Origin: Candidatus Brachythrix odensensis
GTDB taxonomy: Bacteria > Chloroflexota > Anaerolineae > J036 > Brachytrichaceae
Assembly: GCA_016714465.1 (NCBI GenBank)
Contig: JADKDT010000028.1
Coordinates: 95,258 to 159,257 of the forward strand
Length of the DNA: 64,000 nt
Reading direction: 5' to 3'
Shown: positions 1 through 8,058 of the stretch, piece by piece
Position numbering within the stretch: position 1 is the stretch's first letter
Layout of the letters: every line of letters starts with the position of its first letter
Notes under the pieces: model-generated
Seen by the model: only the letters and a program-made list of their open reading frames with translations
The model's database searches: none
Told to the model about the DNA's origin: nothing
Position numbers and translations under genes: made by a program

Positions 1-344
1 AGAACAATCCGGTCATCGCCACCCAGCCGCCTGCCCCGCCGACGAACGGCGACATCGCCGTCATTCCGCCGGGGAACGGCACGGTCCGGCGGGCCGAGGC
101 CCTCTCGCTCCGCGGCACAGTCAATCCGCCCGGCTTCGAGCGATATCAAGTTGAGTTCGGGGCCGGAGATTCTCCCGGCGAGTGGCGCTGGATCAGCGGC
201 CCGCATCTCAGCCCGGTGGTCAACAACCAGCTAACGACCTGGACGGTTCCGGGCGACCTCCCGCCCGGGCGCTACACGATTCGGGTGTCGGCCTTCGGAG
301 CGAATGGGGCGACGACGGGGTTTGCGCGGTTTGAGGTGCAGTAG
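1..344 (+). CDS. C-terminal fragment of a secreted protein, possibly a penicillin-binding protein extension
   Basis: The frame is open from the window edge and ends at TAG 342-344, so only about 113 residues are visible. The sequence starts with a Pro/Asn/Thr-rich stretch. It continues into a compact beta-rich module with 'GTVNPPGFERYQVEFG', 'GEWRWISG' and a closing 'LPPGRYTIRVSAFG'. This layout resembles the small extracellular C-terminal modules I associate with class A penicillin-binding proteins of Chloroflexota, but the catalytic part lies outside the window. The family name is therefore inference; that it is the end of an exported protein is fairly safe. Confidence 0.5.
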   Translation, partial: NNPVIATQPPAPPTNGDIAVIPPGNGTVRRAEALSLRGTVNPPGFERYQVEFGAGDSPGEWRWISGPHLSPVVNNQLTTWTVPGDLPPGRYTIRVSAFGANGATTGFARFEVQ

Positions 345-375
345 GTCGCTGGTAAGGTTGATAACGTTGATAACG

Positions 376-420
376 TTCGTCAGGTTTGGTCAGGTGAGTA
401 AGGTTTGGTCAGGTGGGATG
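376..420 (+). repeat. Direct copy of the TTCGTCAGGTTTGGTCAGG repeat
   Basis: The stretch contains two runs of CAGGTTTGGTCAGGTG-like sequence. A near-identical copy begins at 2201, and a shorter inverse relative (ACCTGACCAAACC) lies at 1027-1050. It sits between the first gene and the DinB-like gene. No coding potential is seen. Confidence 0.7.
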
Positions 421-467
421 GGATCTGATAAGCAGGGCGTATTTGGCATTCCCGAGAGGTGGAACAT

Positions 468-932
468 ATGATCAGAGCAGCAATCGCCGAGGCGCGTGCC
501 TTCGAAAGCTGGCAGGATTATCAGGCGGCGCTGAAGCGCGCGATCGCGCCGCTGACGGGTGAACAACTGCAGCGACGGATACTCCCCGGTCAGCGCACGC
601 CGGGAGAAATCGCCGAGCACATCGTGTTTGGGCGCGCGCTGCACCTCTCCCGCGCGCTCGGCAAGCACGCGGCGCAATTGACACCGCTTCTGGCGTGGGA
701 CGAGGCCGATGACCCGCCGCATTCGACGGCCGAGATTGTGGACGGGCTGGAGTTGACCTGGCGCGTCATCGCCGACTGCCTGATGCGCGGATCACCGACC
801 GACGCCATGGCCGAGGATGGCGAGCCGCCAATCACGCAGATCATCTGGGGGCTGCTCGATCATGATCTGCCTCACGCCGGGGAGCTTTCGCTGTTGTTGG
901 GCGCGGACGGTTTGCCCGGCGTTGAGCTATAG
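468..932 (+). CDS. DinB/YfiT-like putative metalloenzyme
   Basis: The product is about 154 residues. The fold assignment rests on the DinB-like pattern of a His in the second helix region ('EIAEHIVFGRALH') and a late 'DHDLPHAGEL' that supplies a DxxxH-type pair, consistent with the three-His metal site of the four-helix DinB/YfiT superfamily. Members include thiol transferases and many uncharacterised proteins, so no reaction can be named. ATG 468 is preferred over GTG 459 because GAGAGGTGG lies just upstream of it. The gene stands alone; a long palindrome follows 12 bases after its stop. Confidence 0.65.
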   Translation: MIRAAIAEARAFESWQDYQAALKRAIAPLTGEQLQRRILPGQRTPGEIAEHIVFGRALHLSRALGKHAAQLTPLLAWDEADDPPHSTAEIVDGLELTWRVIADCLMRGSPTDAMAEDGEPPITQIIWGLLDHDLPHAGELSLLLGADGLPGVEL

Positions 933-943
933 GATTTCCCTAA

Positions 944-1010
944 CAGAACCAGTTTCCGAGACGATATCCCCCGGCTTCGCCGGGGGATATCGTCTCGGAA
1001 ACTGGTTCTG
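944..1010. repeat. Intergenic palindrome, 32-bp perfect arms
   Basis: Arms 944-975 and 979-1010 are exact reverse complements around a TTC apex (976-978). The core CCCCCGGC-TTC-GCCGGGGG and the flanking GATATC resemble copies at 43333, 49762 and 56267. It could act as a terminator for the DinB-like gene, but other copies lie between divergent genes. Confidence 0.9.
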
Positions 1011-1214
1011 CTAGGAGTACAAAGTCACCTGACCAAACCCGACCAAACCCGCACCCGGCTAAAATATGCCATCGACAAGGCAGGTCTGATCGCCAATCGG
1101 CGATCCCCCCTCGATCTGTTCCGGCGCGCACCATGGCGCGACGCTCATGCGGCTCCGACCTTTCGTGCCCTGGTTTCCGAGTCCCTGCACGTCGCCGCGG
1201 CGCGATCCGGACCG

Positions 1215-2198
1215 TTGTTCTGGCTCACCATCTTTGGATTGGGCGGCGCTGGACTTGTCGGCGCGACCGTCAACTACGTTCTGACGATTGACATCAACAC
1301 CCGGACCGGCAGCTATATCGGCGCGTCAGCCAACAACACCATTACCCAGCTCATCGTCCAGGCCGCGCTCGGCGCCACCTTGTTCATAATCGCGCGAGCG
1401 GCGATCCTCTGGCTGGCCTTGCAGCCGGCTGGCACTCGCCCGACCTTGCGCGACGCGCTGCGCGCCAGCGTCAAGGCCTATCCCTCGCACCTGGTCGTTG
1501 CCCTGGTCTACGGCGCCCTGTTGACCGTGGCTGCAATGGCTCTCACCCTGTTTCTGCGCGAGGTCCGGCTCGATCTGTCCAACATCGGGCGGCTGACCAA
1601 TGACCCGGCCCAGATCGCGCGAGCCGCGGTCTCGCGGGCCATCGGCGCCTTGATCCCCGATCCTGGCCCGCCCTTCACCGAGCTGCACACTTACGTCCGC
1701 TACATGCTCCGGCGCAGTGGCGGCACCTACTCCTCGTGGTCAGAGCTGGGCCGCAACTTCGAGACCCTTGACGCCGGATTCTGGCTGGCCGCCCTGGGCG
1801 GATCGGCCCTGGTCGTCGTGCTCGAAGGCTTGCTGCGCTTTCGATTCGTCGCCACCCTTGGCGGAAGCGCGCGGGGCGCGCTGCGTGGCCTGGCTGACGT
1901 GGCCCGTTGGAGCGCGAAAAGGTTCTGGCTGATCACCGCCCGGGTCTGGGCCTTCCGCGGGCTGGTGCTCGGTTTGACGATCGTCTTCGTCACCGTCCCG
2001 GTGGCCATTGCCCAGGGCCTGGCCGTGCCCACGGTGGCCGGGGCTGTGCCCGGCGCGTTGCTGCCCTTCCCCACCAGCACATTCTTGTTTGCGTTGGGCG
2101 CCGCCCCCGTCGCCGCGCTGCTGGCCGCCTTCGGCCTGATCTACGACGCGCGGCTGTGGCTGGCCCTCCGCGAATCGTCACGGCTAGACGCTCAGTGA
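1215..2198 (+). CDS. Polytopic membrane protein of unknown function
   Basis: The product is about 327 residues with roughly five or six hydrophobic segments: near residues 1-25 ('FWLTIFGLGGAGLVGA'), 45-70, 95-115, 190-210, 240-265 and 285-310. Nothing in it matches a family I recognise. The start is uncertain. The frame stays open upstream past 1020 without an in-frame ATG, so TTG 1215 is only the first annotated option and a start near 1080 would add about 40 mostly polar residues. The gene lies alone between a palindrome and an inverted repeat. Confidence 0.6.
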   Translation: MFWLTIFGLGGAGLVGATVNYVLTIDINTRTGSYIGASANNTITQLIVQAALGATLFIIARAAILWLALQPAGTRPTLRDALRASVKAYPSHLVVALVYGALLTVAAMALTLFLREVRLDLSNIGRLTNDPAQIARAAVSRAIGALIPDPGPPFTELHTYVRYMLRRSGGTYSSWSELGRNFETLDAGFWLAALGGSALVVVLEGLLRFRFVATLGGSARGALRGLADVARWSAKRFWLITARVWAFRGLVLGLTIVFVTVPVAIAQGLAVPTVAGAVPGALLPFPTSTFLFALGAAPVAALLAAFGLIYDARLWLALRESSRLDAQ

Positions 2199-2200
2199 TG

Positions 2201-2300
2201 TTCGTCAGGTTTGGTCAGGTGGGTAAGGTTTGGTCAAGTAGGTAACTTGACGTCGATCTGCACCTGATCACACCTTACCCACCTGACCAAACCTGACGAA
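2201..2300. repeat. Inverted repeat, 29-bp perfect arms
   Basis: Arms 2201-2229 (TTCGTCAGGTTTGGTCAGGT...) and 2272-2300 are exact reverse complements separated by 42 bases. The left arm repeats the sequence at 376-404 almost exactly. It lies between a plus-strand gene and a minus-strand gene, so a role as bidirectional terminator is possible, but the sequence is reused as a dispersed repeat. Confidence 0.85.
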
Positions 2301-2313
2301 TACCGAAGCGTTA

Positions 2314-2517
2314 TCAACGATCCTTGTCCTTTCCGCCAAACAGCCGCGAAATCGCGAACTCAACAACCAGAAAGAGAACGACCCCCGCCACCCACGGCAG
2401 CCACCACGGCATCGGCGCCACCGGGATGATGATGTGGATGAAGACACGATCCCAGATCGCCGCAAGCAGCAGGACGAAGATGACGACCGTGATCAGGACG
2501 CTGGCGTGCCGTTTCAT
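2314..2517 (-). CDS. Small two-helix membrane protein
   Basis: The product is about 67 residues with two hydrophobic segments, 'VLITVVIFVLLLAAIW' near the N-terminus and 'WVAGVVLFLVVEFAIS' near the C-terminus, and a basic tail ending GGKDKDR. The internal ATG at 2517 is chosen because the longer start at 2547 would begin inside a palindromic repeat (2535-2572). No family is recognised. It lies downstream of the MFS gene on the same strand and may be cotranscribed with it. Confidence 0.5.
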   Translation of the reverse strand: MKRHASVLITVVIFVLLLAAIWDRVFIHIIIPVAPMPWWLPWVAGVVLFLVVEFAISRLFGGKDKDR

Positions 2518-2534
2518 TTCGAGGATTATTGACA

Positions 2535-2572
2535 CCGGAAGCGACATCCCGGCCCGGCGGCGAGGCTTCCGG
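2535..2572. repeat. Degenerate copy of the intergenic palindrome family
   Basis: CCGGAAGC at 2535-2542 pairs with GCTTCCGG at 2565-2572 and the interior keeps GACATCCC. The inner stem is decayed compared with the perfect copies such as 49762-49808. Confidence 0.5.
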
Positions 2573-2580
2573 ACTCAGCT

Positions 2581-3771
2581 TTAGGCTTGCGCCTGCTGCA
2601 GCCTGCGCTGCGAGGGCAAGAACGCGACGAGCAGCGCGTTGACGAGCGGCAGCGCCGCCAGCAGCAACAGCGCCGCAAGCAAACCCATCCGCTCGGGCAC
2701 GGCCAGCCAGCCGGTCAGGCTGGTCCCCACCCCGCCCATGGCAAAGACAAAGCCCAGGGCGATGCCGGTGCCCACCCCGGCATTCTTATGAAACAGGGTC
2801 TGCGACATGACCAGCATCGGCGGCCAGGCCGCCCCTGAGGCGAAGCCCAGGATAGGGGCAATAAAGAAGGCCCGGTAGTCGCCCAGCAGAATCATGATCG
2901 CCATCAGCGGCGCCGTCGCCAGCAGCGACGCCACCATCACCCGCTGCGGCCCCACCCGATCGGCCAGCATCCCGCCCGTAAACGAGCCGGCCGCCAGCGC
3001 GCCGAGCATCAAGAATGACAGCGTGCCCGCTTCCTGATGGCTGAAGTTCCCCACGATCGTGAAGTACTGCGGGACAAAGCTGGTGAACGCCGATTGGGAT
3101 GTCGCCCGCAGCGACATCACCCCGATCAGGGCCAGCACCGCCACCGTCGTAAACGCCGGATTGAGCTGGATCTTCCAGTTGGCCTGCTTGCGATCCTTGG
3201 GCGCGGTGATGGGCACATACTTCGGATCGGTCAGCACATACAGCACGGGAGTAATTGCCAGCCCAATCACGGCAAGGACGGCCGTGCCGCGCGGGCCAAA
3301 CACCCCAAGAATGAAGCCGGCGAGCAACGGTCCAACTGCATAACCTGTGTTGCCGCCCACCATGAACATGGCCACCCCGGCCTGTTTGCGGTCGCCGGCC
3401 GCGACATTCGCCCCGCTCGCGCCTTGCGGGTGAAACGCGGCCGAGCCAAACCCGGCCACGACCGCGATGAGCAGTGCCGTCTCATAGCTCGGCATGAAGC
3501 CAACGACGCCGTGCAGGATCGACATCCACAACAGCCCGCCCACCGCAAACCAGCGCCCGCCAATCGCATCGCTGAAGTATCCGAATATCGGCTGGGCAAG
3601 CGAGGTCGAGATCGAATACAGGCCGATCACCACGCCCACCTGCTCAAGCGACAGGTTCAGGCTGTCCTTGAGATACAGCAACACGATCGGCAGGGCGCCC
3701 GAAAAGAGGTCGATAGCGAAGTGCCCCAGGGTGAGGCTCCACAGGGCTTTGTTTTTGAGGAGATGGCGCAT
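2581..3771 (-). CDS. MFS transporter, fosmidomycin-resistance (Fsr)-like
   Basis: The product has 396 residues and about twelve hydrophobic segments, the standard MFS length. The N-terminal 'LGHFAIDLFSGALP' and the 'GSAAFHPQGAS' motif after helix four are typical of the Fsr branch of drug exporters. 'GYFSDAIGGRWF' after helix two is the MFS loop 2-3 signature. It would export a small molecule by proton antiport at the inner membrane. The substrate cannot be read from sequence. It is a single gene, with about 150 bases free of genes upstream. Confidence 0.85.
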   Translation of the reverse strand: MRHLLKNKALWSLTLGHFAIDLFSGALPIVLLYLKDSLNLSLEQVGVVIGLYSISTSLAQPIFGYFSDAIGGRWFAVGGLLWMSILHGVVGFMPSYETALLIAVVAGFGSAAFHPQGASGANVAAGDRKQAGVAMFMVGGNTGYAVGPLLAGFILGVFGPRGTAVLAVIGLAITPVLYVLTDPKYVPITAPKDRKQANWKIQLNPAFTTVAVLALIGVMSLRATSQSAFTSFVPQYFTIVGNFSHQEAGTLSFLMLGALAAGSFTGGMLADRVGPQRVMVASLLATAPLMAIMILLGDYRAFFIAPILGFASGAAWPPMLVMSQTLFHKNAGVGTGIALGFVFAMGGVGTSLTGWLAVPERMGLLAALLLLAALPLVNALLVAFLPSQRRLQQAQA

Positions 3772-3917
3772 GGCGAATCTGTTTCGTCAACTTGACGAAG
3801 GCGCAATGATACAACTGCGTCGGGCCAGTGGACCAGCGTAGTTCGCCGCCCTTCTACTACGTTCCCGGACGCGATACGCCGAGGCCTTTCGCGTACGAGG
3901 GGGTTTCCTCGCGCGTC

Positions 3918-4391
3918 CTAAATCTGCGCCAGCTCGGGAAGCAAGCCGAGCTGGCGAATCACCCCGGCAATGTCCCACACCCGGCGCAGGCGGGCGATCC
4001 GCCCATCGCGCAGACTGAGCAGGGTGATGCCCTCAAGGCTCACCCGCCGACGGGTCGCGGGAATCCCCATAAAGCGACCCGCATGCGTCCCCTCGGCCCG
4101 CCATTCGACCGCCACCCGGGCTCCGTCACGAATCTGGCTGATGAGCTCAAAGTGAACGTCCGGAAAGGCAAGAAAATTGAAAAGGATCGCCCGGCGCAAA
4201 CCGCGATGACCCTGCAAGGGCACCGCGATCCCGCAGTCCTCGAGCACGCAATCCTCAACGAAGAGCGCCTCGATCGCGTGTGGATCATGGGTATTCCAAG
4301 CGGAAATGAGACAGGGCGCAATATCGGTCTGGGCGGGCGCATGACCGTTTGAGCGGACTGGCGCGGCGCTGGCAGGAGCAATGACGTTCAT
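3918..4391 (-). CDS. SnoaL-like / NTF2-fold protein
   Basis: About 157 residues. After a 25-residue Ala/Pro-rich lead, the sequence follows the SnoaL-like pattern: 'AWNTHDPHAIEALFVEDC', then 'LQGHRGLRRAI', 'FPDVHFEL', 'VAVEWRAEGTHAG' and 'GIPATRRRVSLEGI'. These are the conserved turns of the NTF2-like ester-cyclase group. Substrate and reaction are unknown; many members are small-molecule hydrolases or isomerases. ATG 4391 is preferred to GTG 4400. It lies just upstream, on the same strand, of the MFS gene. Confidence 0.75.
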   Translation of the reverse strand: MNVIAPASAAPVRSNGHAPAQTDIAPCLISAWNTHDPHAIEALFVEDCVLEDCGIAVPLQGHRGLRRAILFNFLAFPDVHFELISQIRDGARVAVEWRAEGTHAGRFMGIPATRRRVSLEGITLLSLRDGRIARLRRVWDIAGVIRQLGLLPELAQI

Positions 4392-4461
4392 GTTGACCAC
4401 GATACCTGCCCATTCGGCGTTTGGACAGATCGATTGTGGCTCATTTGCTGTCCATATCCGC

Positions 4462-6612
4462 TTAGCCGCCCAGCTCGCGAGCCCACAACATTTCGATCAC
4501 CCGGGCCACCCCCGCCTGCAAGTGACGCCGATACGTGCTGAAGGGCACGTCGAGCAGCTCGGCAGCCTTCTCCTGGGTTGCGGCCGGTTTGACATAGGTA
4601 TGGAGCAGCGCACGATACAGCTTGGCGTCGCGCGGGCCGGAATTCAGCGCGTCAATTGCCTGAACGATCAGGCCCTTGAGGGCGGCTACCCGATCCATCT
4701 CGGCTGCGCCTGGCCCGGAGCGGTCAAGGACCAAGCGGGCATTCAGCAGCCGGTTGGCGCGCAGGGCCTGCGGGCGAATCAGATCGCGCAAGGCGTCCCG
4801 GGCGCCCTCGGCGAATTCGGCCTCGCTCAGCGCGGCCGTGGCCGGCCCATCGCTGACCGAAGGGGTGGGCGTGGCGCCGACTTCCTTCTGGGCCAGAATC
4901 TCGAGCCACAGGGTGGGCGGCATCGCCCGCCAGTTGTGGGTATAAGCCCCGTACGACCGCCCTTCGACCGCGTAGTCGCACTCGGGGGTGCGCTGCAGTT
5001 CGGCATAGGACAACACCGGCATCCAGAATTCCGGCGCCGCGGCCGGAAACACGTGGCAGGCCAGGCGCGGCGTCACCAGGTAGTGCTGGACGACATTCAG
5101 GAAGATCAGGCTTTGAATGGGCGAGACCGCCTGGTAGCTGTCGTGGGCCATCCAGAACCGAAAGTGCAGGGCCACCTCGGCGGGTCGCAACCCGATGGTC
5201 CGCATCGTCCAATCCCGGGCGGGCCGCATGGCCGGATCGATAGCGCAGTCGCCGTCGTCGACATCCCGCATCGACAAGCGCAGGACAAATCCGCGCGGTT
5301 GCTGTTGCGCGTCGCGGACGACCGAGATTCCGTGCGGCTGCCGCTCGAACCAATACCGGGCAATTTCGGCTGAGGCCGCGCCTTCATGCCGCTCCACCAT
5401 CGCCAGCAAGGCGGGCAAATCAGCCTGGCGAGCATGATCGACAAACAGGCCGCCCTGCTGCTGCCAGTCAATAAACGGCCGGACCACGGCGTTGTCGCGA
5501 TGGAGAAAGATAATATCGGACAGGAAGCGCTGTTGCTCGAGCCCCTGGCTGCGCTTCATCCCGGCGTTGTAATAGGCCCGGGCGCGATTGTGAAGCTGGG
5601 TGTACCACTCGGGGTTGCGCCAACGCACATCGGCCGACATCGCGTCGCGGGCCAGGTCATGCAGCAGCAGCCCGCCGGGGGCGGCGTCCACAAACGACAG
5701 ACCGCGCAGCCAGTCGAACAACTCGCGCACGCCCTCGGCCGCGCCCAAGGCCGGATCCGGCATGTTGAGCATGCTGGACAGCAGCGATTCGGTCATGCTC
5801 CGCACCAAGGCGCTGGCTTCGAGGGCCGCCCGGTGGGCGGGACCGGGCACTTTCTGGACGAACTTCTCGAGCAGCGTGCGGATCAGATCGGGCGACTCCT
5901 CGGGCAGGAATGTGTGCGCCTCCGTGCGTTGGGCGAAGGTGTCCGCCACAAGCGACAGGGCAAGCGGATGGCCATGGGTGAAGGCCAGCACCTGGGCATG
6001 TTGATCGACCGGGATCCGGCGTTGCGAAAGGTAAGCCCGGCCTTCGTCAGGGCCGAGATTGCGCAAGGGTAGAGCCCGAATCAAGGTCTGCCAACCCGGA
6101 TCGGCCCGCCAGGCGGCCGAGGGCGGCTGGCGGCCGGCCAGGATGACCAGGACAGTCTCCGGCATGGGAGGCAGGAAGACATCCCGAAGCCAGCCATCCA
6201 GCGGGGCCAGCGTTTCAACGGTGTCAAGCAGGAGCACGATCCGACGGCCGGGCGCGCAGTCGGTCACGTCGCGCCAGAACGGTTCGACGTCGACCGAGAG
6301 GGGACGGTCCTTCCAGCCCGGCGGTCCCGCCGCCATGAACATCAGGCGCAGGGCCGTGATGAAGCCGGCAGGCGAAGGGTCGAAGTTCCGCGCGTCGGCA
6401 TAGACCGTCAGGGCGCCGGCCTCGGCGGCGGCATCGCCGTACACCTTCAGCAGCGAGGTCTTTCCGACGCCGCCGGGGCCGAAGACATGCAGTACGCAGA
6501 ACGGCAAGAGGTCGGCGGCGAGGGCGGCTGCCACAAGCGCCCGCTCCGCGTCGCGGCCGACAAAGGCATTTCGGCGGGCGGCCCGAAGCCGACCCTCGAG
6601 CAAGGCTGGCAT
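4462..6612 (-). CDS. STAND-type NTPase with C-terminal sigma-4-like helix-turn-helix
   Basis: About 716 residues. 'AFVGRDAE' starts an AAA/NACHT-like NTPase with Walker A 'GPGGVGKTSLL' near residue 40, Walker B 'RRIVLLLDTVE' near 120, and the 'HGHPLALSLVADTF' motif that ends STAND modules. A long helical middle follows. The last 40 residues ('EKAAELLDVPFSTYRRHL') look like the recognition helix of sigma-70 region 4. This architecture suggests a signal-gated transcription regulator. ATG 6612 is chosen because the family usually starts shortly before 'FVGR'; the upstream ATG at 6654 would add 14 residues. Its target and signal are not visible. Confidence 0.75.
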   Translation of the reverse strand: MPALLEGRLRAARRNAFVGRDAERALVAAALAADLLPFCVLHVFGPGGVGKTSLLKVYGDAAAEAGALTVYADARNFDPSPAGFITALRLMFMAAGPPGWKDRPLSVDVEPFWRDVTDCAPGRRIVLLLDTVETLAPLDGWLRDVFLPPMPETVLVILAGRQPPSAAWRADPGWQTLIRALPLRNLGPDEGRAYLSQRRIPVDQHAQVLAFTHGHPLALSLVADTFAQRTEAHTFLPEESPDLIRTLLEKFVQKVPGPAHRAALEASALVRSMTESLLSSMLNMPDPALGAAEGVRELFDWLRGLSFVDAAPGGLLLHDLARDAMSADVRWRNPEWYTQLHNRARAYYNAGMKRSQGLEQQRFLSDIIFLHRDNAVVRPFIDWQQQGGLFVDHARQADLPALLAMVERHEGAASAEIARYWFERQPHGISVVRDAQQQPRGFVLRLSMRDVDDGDCAIDPAMRPARDWTMRTIGLRPAEVALHFRFWMAHDSYQAVSPIQSLIFLNVVQHYLVTPRLACHVFPAAAPEFWMPVLSYAELQRTPECDYAVEGRSYGAYTHNWRAMPPTLWLEILAQKEVGATPTPSVSDGPATAALSEAEFAEGARDALRDLIRPQALRANRLLNARLVLDRSGPGAAEMDRVAALKGLIVQAIDALNSGPRDAKLYRALLHTYVKPAATQEKAAELLDVPFSTYRRHLQAGVARVIEMLWARELGG

Positions 6613-6664
6613 GACAAAAGCAAAGTGTAGGCGAATTCGGCCGATGCGCAACATGAGGCAAGAA

Positions 6665-6739
6665 CGAACACCCTAAAGGTTGGCCCCCATTTGCCCTCCC
6701 CTGCCACACGCCCATGCGGGCCAACCTTTTGGGTGTTCG
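6665..6739. repeat. Intergenic inverted repeat, 22-bp arms with one mismatch
   Basis: CGAACACCCTAAAGGTTGG... (6665-6686) pairs with 6718-6739, leaving a 31-base loop. It lies between the end of the oxidase cluster (6754) and the start of the NTPase regulator (6612). It could terminate the oxidase operon or be a binding site. Its sequence is unrelated to the main palindrome family. Confidence 0.75.
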
Positions 6740-6753
6740 CCCAGGGGCGCAAC

Positions 6754-7237
6754 TCAACGCACCGTCACGTCGATCGGAATCGTCACCGCGGCATCGGACA
6801 GGATCGGGGCATCGACCGTAATTCGCCATGGCCCGGGCGCCGAAAAGAGCATGCCGCTGTGCTCATATCCGCCTGAGGGCAGCCGGCGCATCGGCACGCC
6901 CGGGCCCGCTACTTGGTTCGGCGCCGAAACCGAGACAGCCGGAGTGAACTGGGGCAAGCTCCCCATTTGACCGAATGGCGACCAGCGTGATCGTGACCGG
7001 CGCGCCCGACACGGGCGGATAAGGTTGGACCCGAAACGTCAGGCTGTTGCCTTCGATGACCTGGCTGCCAAGACCCTGCCCATCGAGCGGCAGCGACAGA
7101 CTCGCCAACGGCACGTCAAGCGGCACTGGTTGGGGCACGCTGGCCATCCAGCGGGTCAATACCGCGGCGGAGAGGGTGAATACGCCGGCAAGGATTGCCG
7201 CAACGCAAATAAAGATGATTGCCCGGCGCGCCGTCAT
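6754..7237 (-). CDS. FixH/YtkA-like membrane-anchored protein, frameshifted
   Basis: The N-terminal part (7237 to about 6966) has one membrane helix ('IIFICVAAILAGVF') followed by an extracytoplasmic beta domain. A one-base shift near 6960 moves the frame to a C-terminal part with 'SGGYEHSGMLFSAPGPWRI', the dG-x-Y...G-x-W pattern of the YtkA/FixH fold. Together they give about 160 residues. It closes the oxidase cluster seven bases after ctaE. FixH/YtkA-like proteins are often encoded near oxidases and are linked to copper delivery or assembly, so that role is inferred from fold and context. The shift may be a sequencing error. Confidence 0.65.
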
Positions 7238-7244
7238 TGCGCGC

Positions 7245-7829
7245 CTACAAAAGATACAGAACCGCGAAAACGATCAGCCAGATGACCGTGATGAAATACC
7301 AGTACATTGCGCAGGCCTGCACGACGGTTCGGCGCCTGGCGTCGAACTGGTGCATCGCAGCCCGAATGAGCACCACTGCCAACCAGCCAACGCCGACGAA
7401 TACCCGCAGAATGTGAAACACGAGCAGGGCAACGAACATCGAGCCGTAGCTGCTGCCCTGGGCCCGGAACCCGAGGCCGCTGAACTCAATCGTTTGCAGG
7501 GTCATGAACAACAGACCCAACCCCGCCGCGACAGATACCCCTACGATCAGCCTGCGTTTGTCCCCGCCCGCAATCCCGCGCTCACCCCACCACAACGCCA
7601 CGGCGCTGACCAGAATGACAACAGTGTTGATCAGCGGCAGCGTGAATTCGCGGGGCCGCAGGTTCACGGCGCCGAGCGGCACAAAAACGATGCTGGCCAG
7701 CGAAACGCCAAATACGAGCAGGGTCATGCCCAGCGCCAGGATGATCGGCGACCAGCTCGGCGGGGGCATATGAATCTCTTCCTCATGGGCTTCCTCGCCC
7801 TGGGTTGGAGTTACTGTGTTCGTGTCCAT
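7245..7829 (-). CDS. ctaE: Cytochrome c oxidase subunit III
   Basis: 194 residues with five hydrophobic helices. Recognisable positions are 'INTVVILVSAVALWWGER', 'TLQTIEFSGLGF', 'GSMFVALLVFHILRVFVGV' and the closing 'ACAMYWYFITVIWLIVF', which match the conserved helices of heme-copper oxidase subunit III (CoxC/CtaE). The usual 'FHG.HV..G' segment reads 'LLVFHILRVFVG', a mild divergence. An N-terminal acidic leader of about 20 residues precedes the first helix. It lies eight bases downstream of the 38-residue subunit gene and seven bases upstream of the FixH-like gene, so they form one transcription unit. Confidence 0.85.
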   Translation of the reverse strand: MDTNTVTPTQGEEAHEEEIHMPPPSWSPIILALGMTLLVFGVSLASIVFVPLGAVNLRPREFTLPLINTVVILVSAVALWWGERGIAGGDKRRLIVGVSVAAGLGLLFMTLQTIEFSGLGFRAQGSSYGSMFVALLVFHILRVFVGVGWLAVVLIRAAMHQFDARRRTVVQACAMYWYFITVIWLIVFAVLYLL

Positions 7830-7837
7830 GTTTCAGT

Positions 7838-7954
7838 TCATCGAATCGCGTACATGCTTGTCCAGATCACGCCCAGGGTGATGCCCACGGCCACCAGACC
7901 GAGACAGATCAGGACCACTACAAACGCCTGCCGTTCTTTTGCCTTTGGAATCAT
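7838..7954 (-). CDS. 38-residue single-helix protein, probable small oxidase subunit
   Basis: ATG 7954 to TGA 7838 encodes 38 residues: a charged lead ('MIPKAKERQ'), one membrane helix ('FVVVLICLGLVAVGITLG') and a short tail 'VIWTSMYAIR'. Length, single helix and position directly before ctaE fit the tiny accessory subunits (IV or IIa type) of bacterial heme-copper oxidases. It is short enough to be missed by length cut-offs. No sequence motif proves the role, so the assignment rests on context. Confidence 0.65.
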   Translation of the reverse strand: MIPKAKERQAFVVVLICLGLVAVGITLGVIWTSMYAIR

Positions 7955-7983
7955 GTCAGTTTTGACGCTTCACCAAACCCGAC

Positions 7984-8030
7984 TCCGGAGGCGATATCCC
8001 CGGCATACGCCGCGGATATCGCCACCGGTA
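7984..8030. repeat. Imperfect intergenic palindrome inside the oxidase cluster
   Basis: TCCGGAGGCGATATCC pairs imperfectly with GGATATCGCCACCGG around an ATA/C apex. It separates ctaB from the 38-residue subunit gene and could tune the 3' part of the operon, by partial termination or by mRNA end protection. Confidence 0.7.
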
Positions 8031-8058
8031 TCAGGTTGAATTGCGGGGCCATATCGAA

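Noticed and set aside
3037..3795. A 252-codon plus-strand frame
   Set aside because: It is antisense to the Fsr-like transporter, whose protein has clear family motifs.
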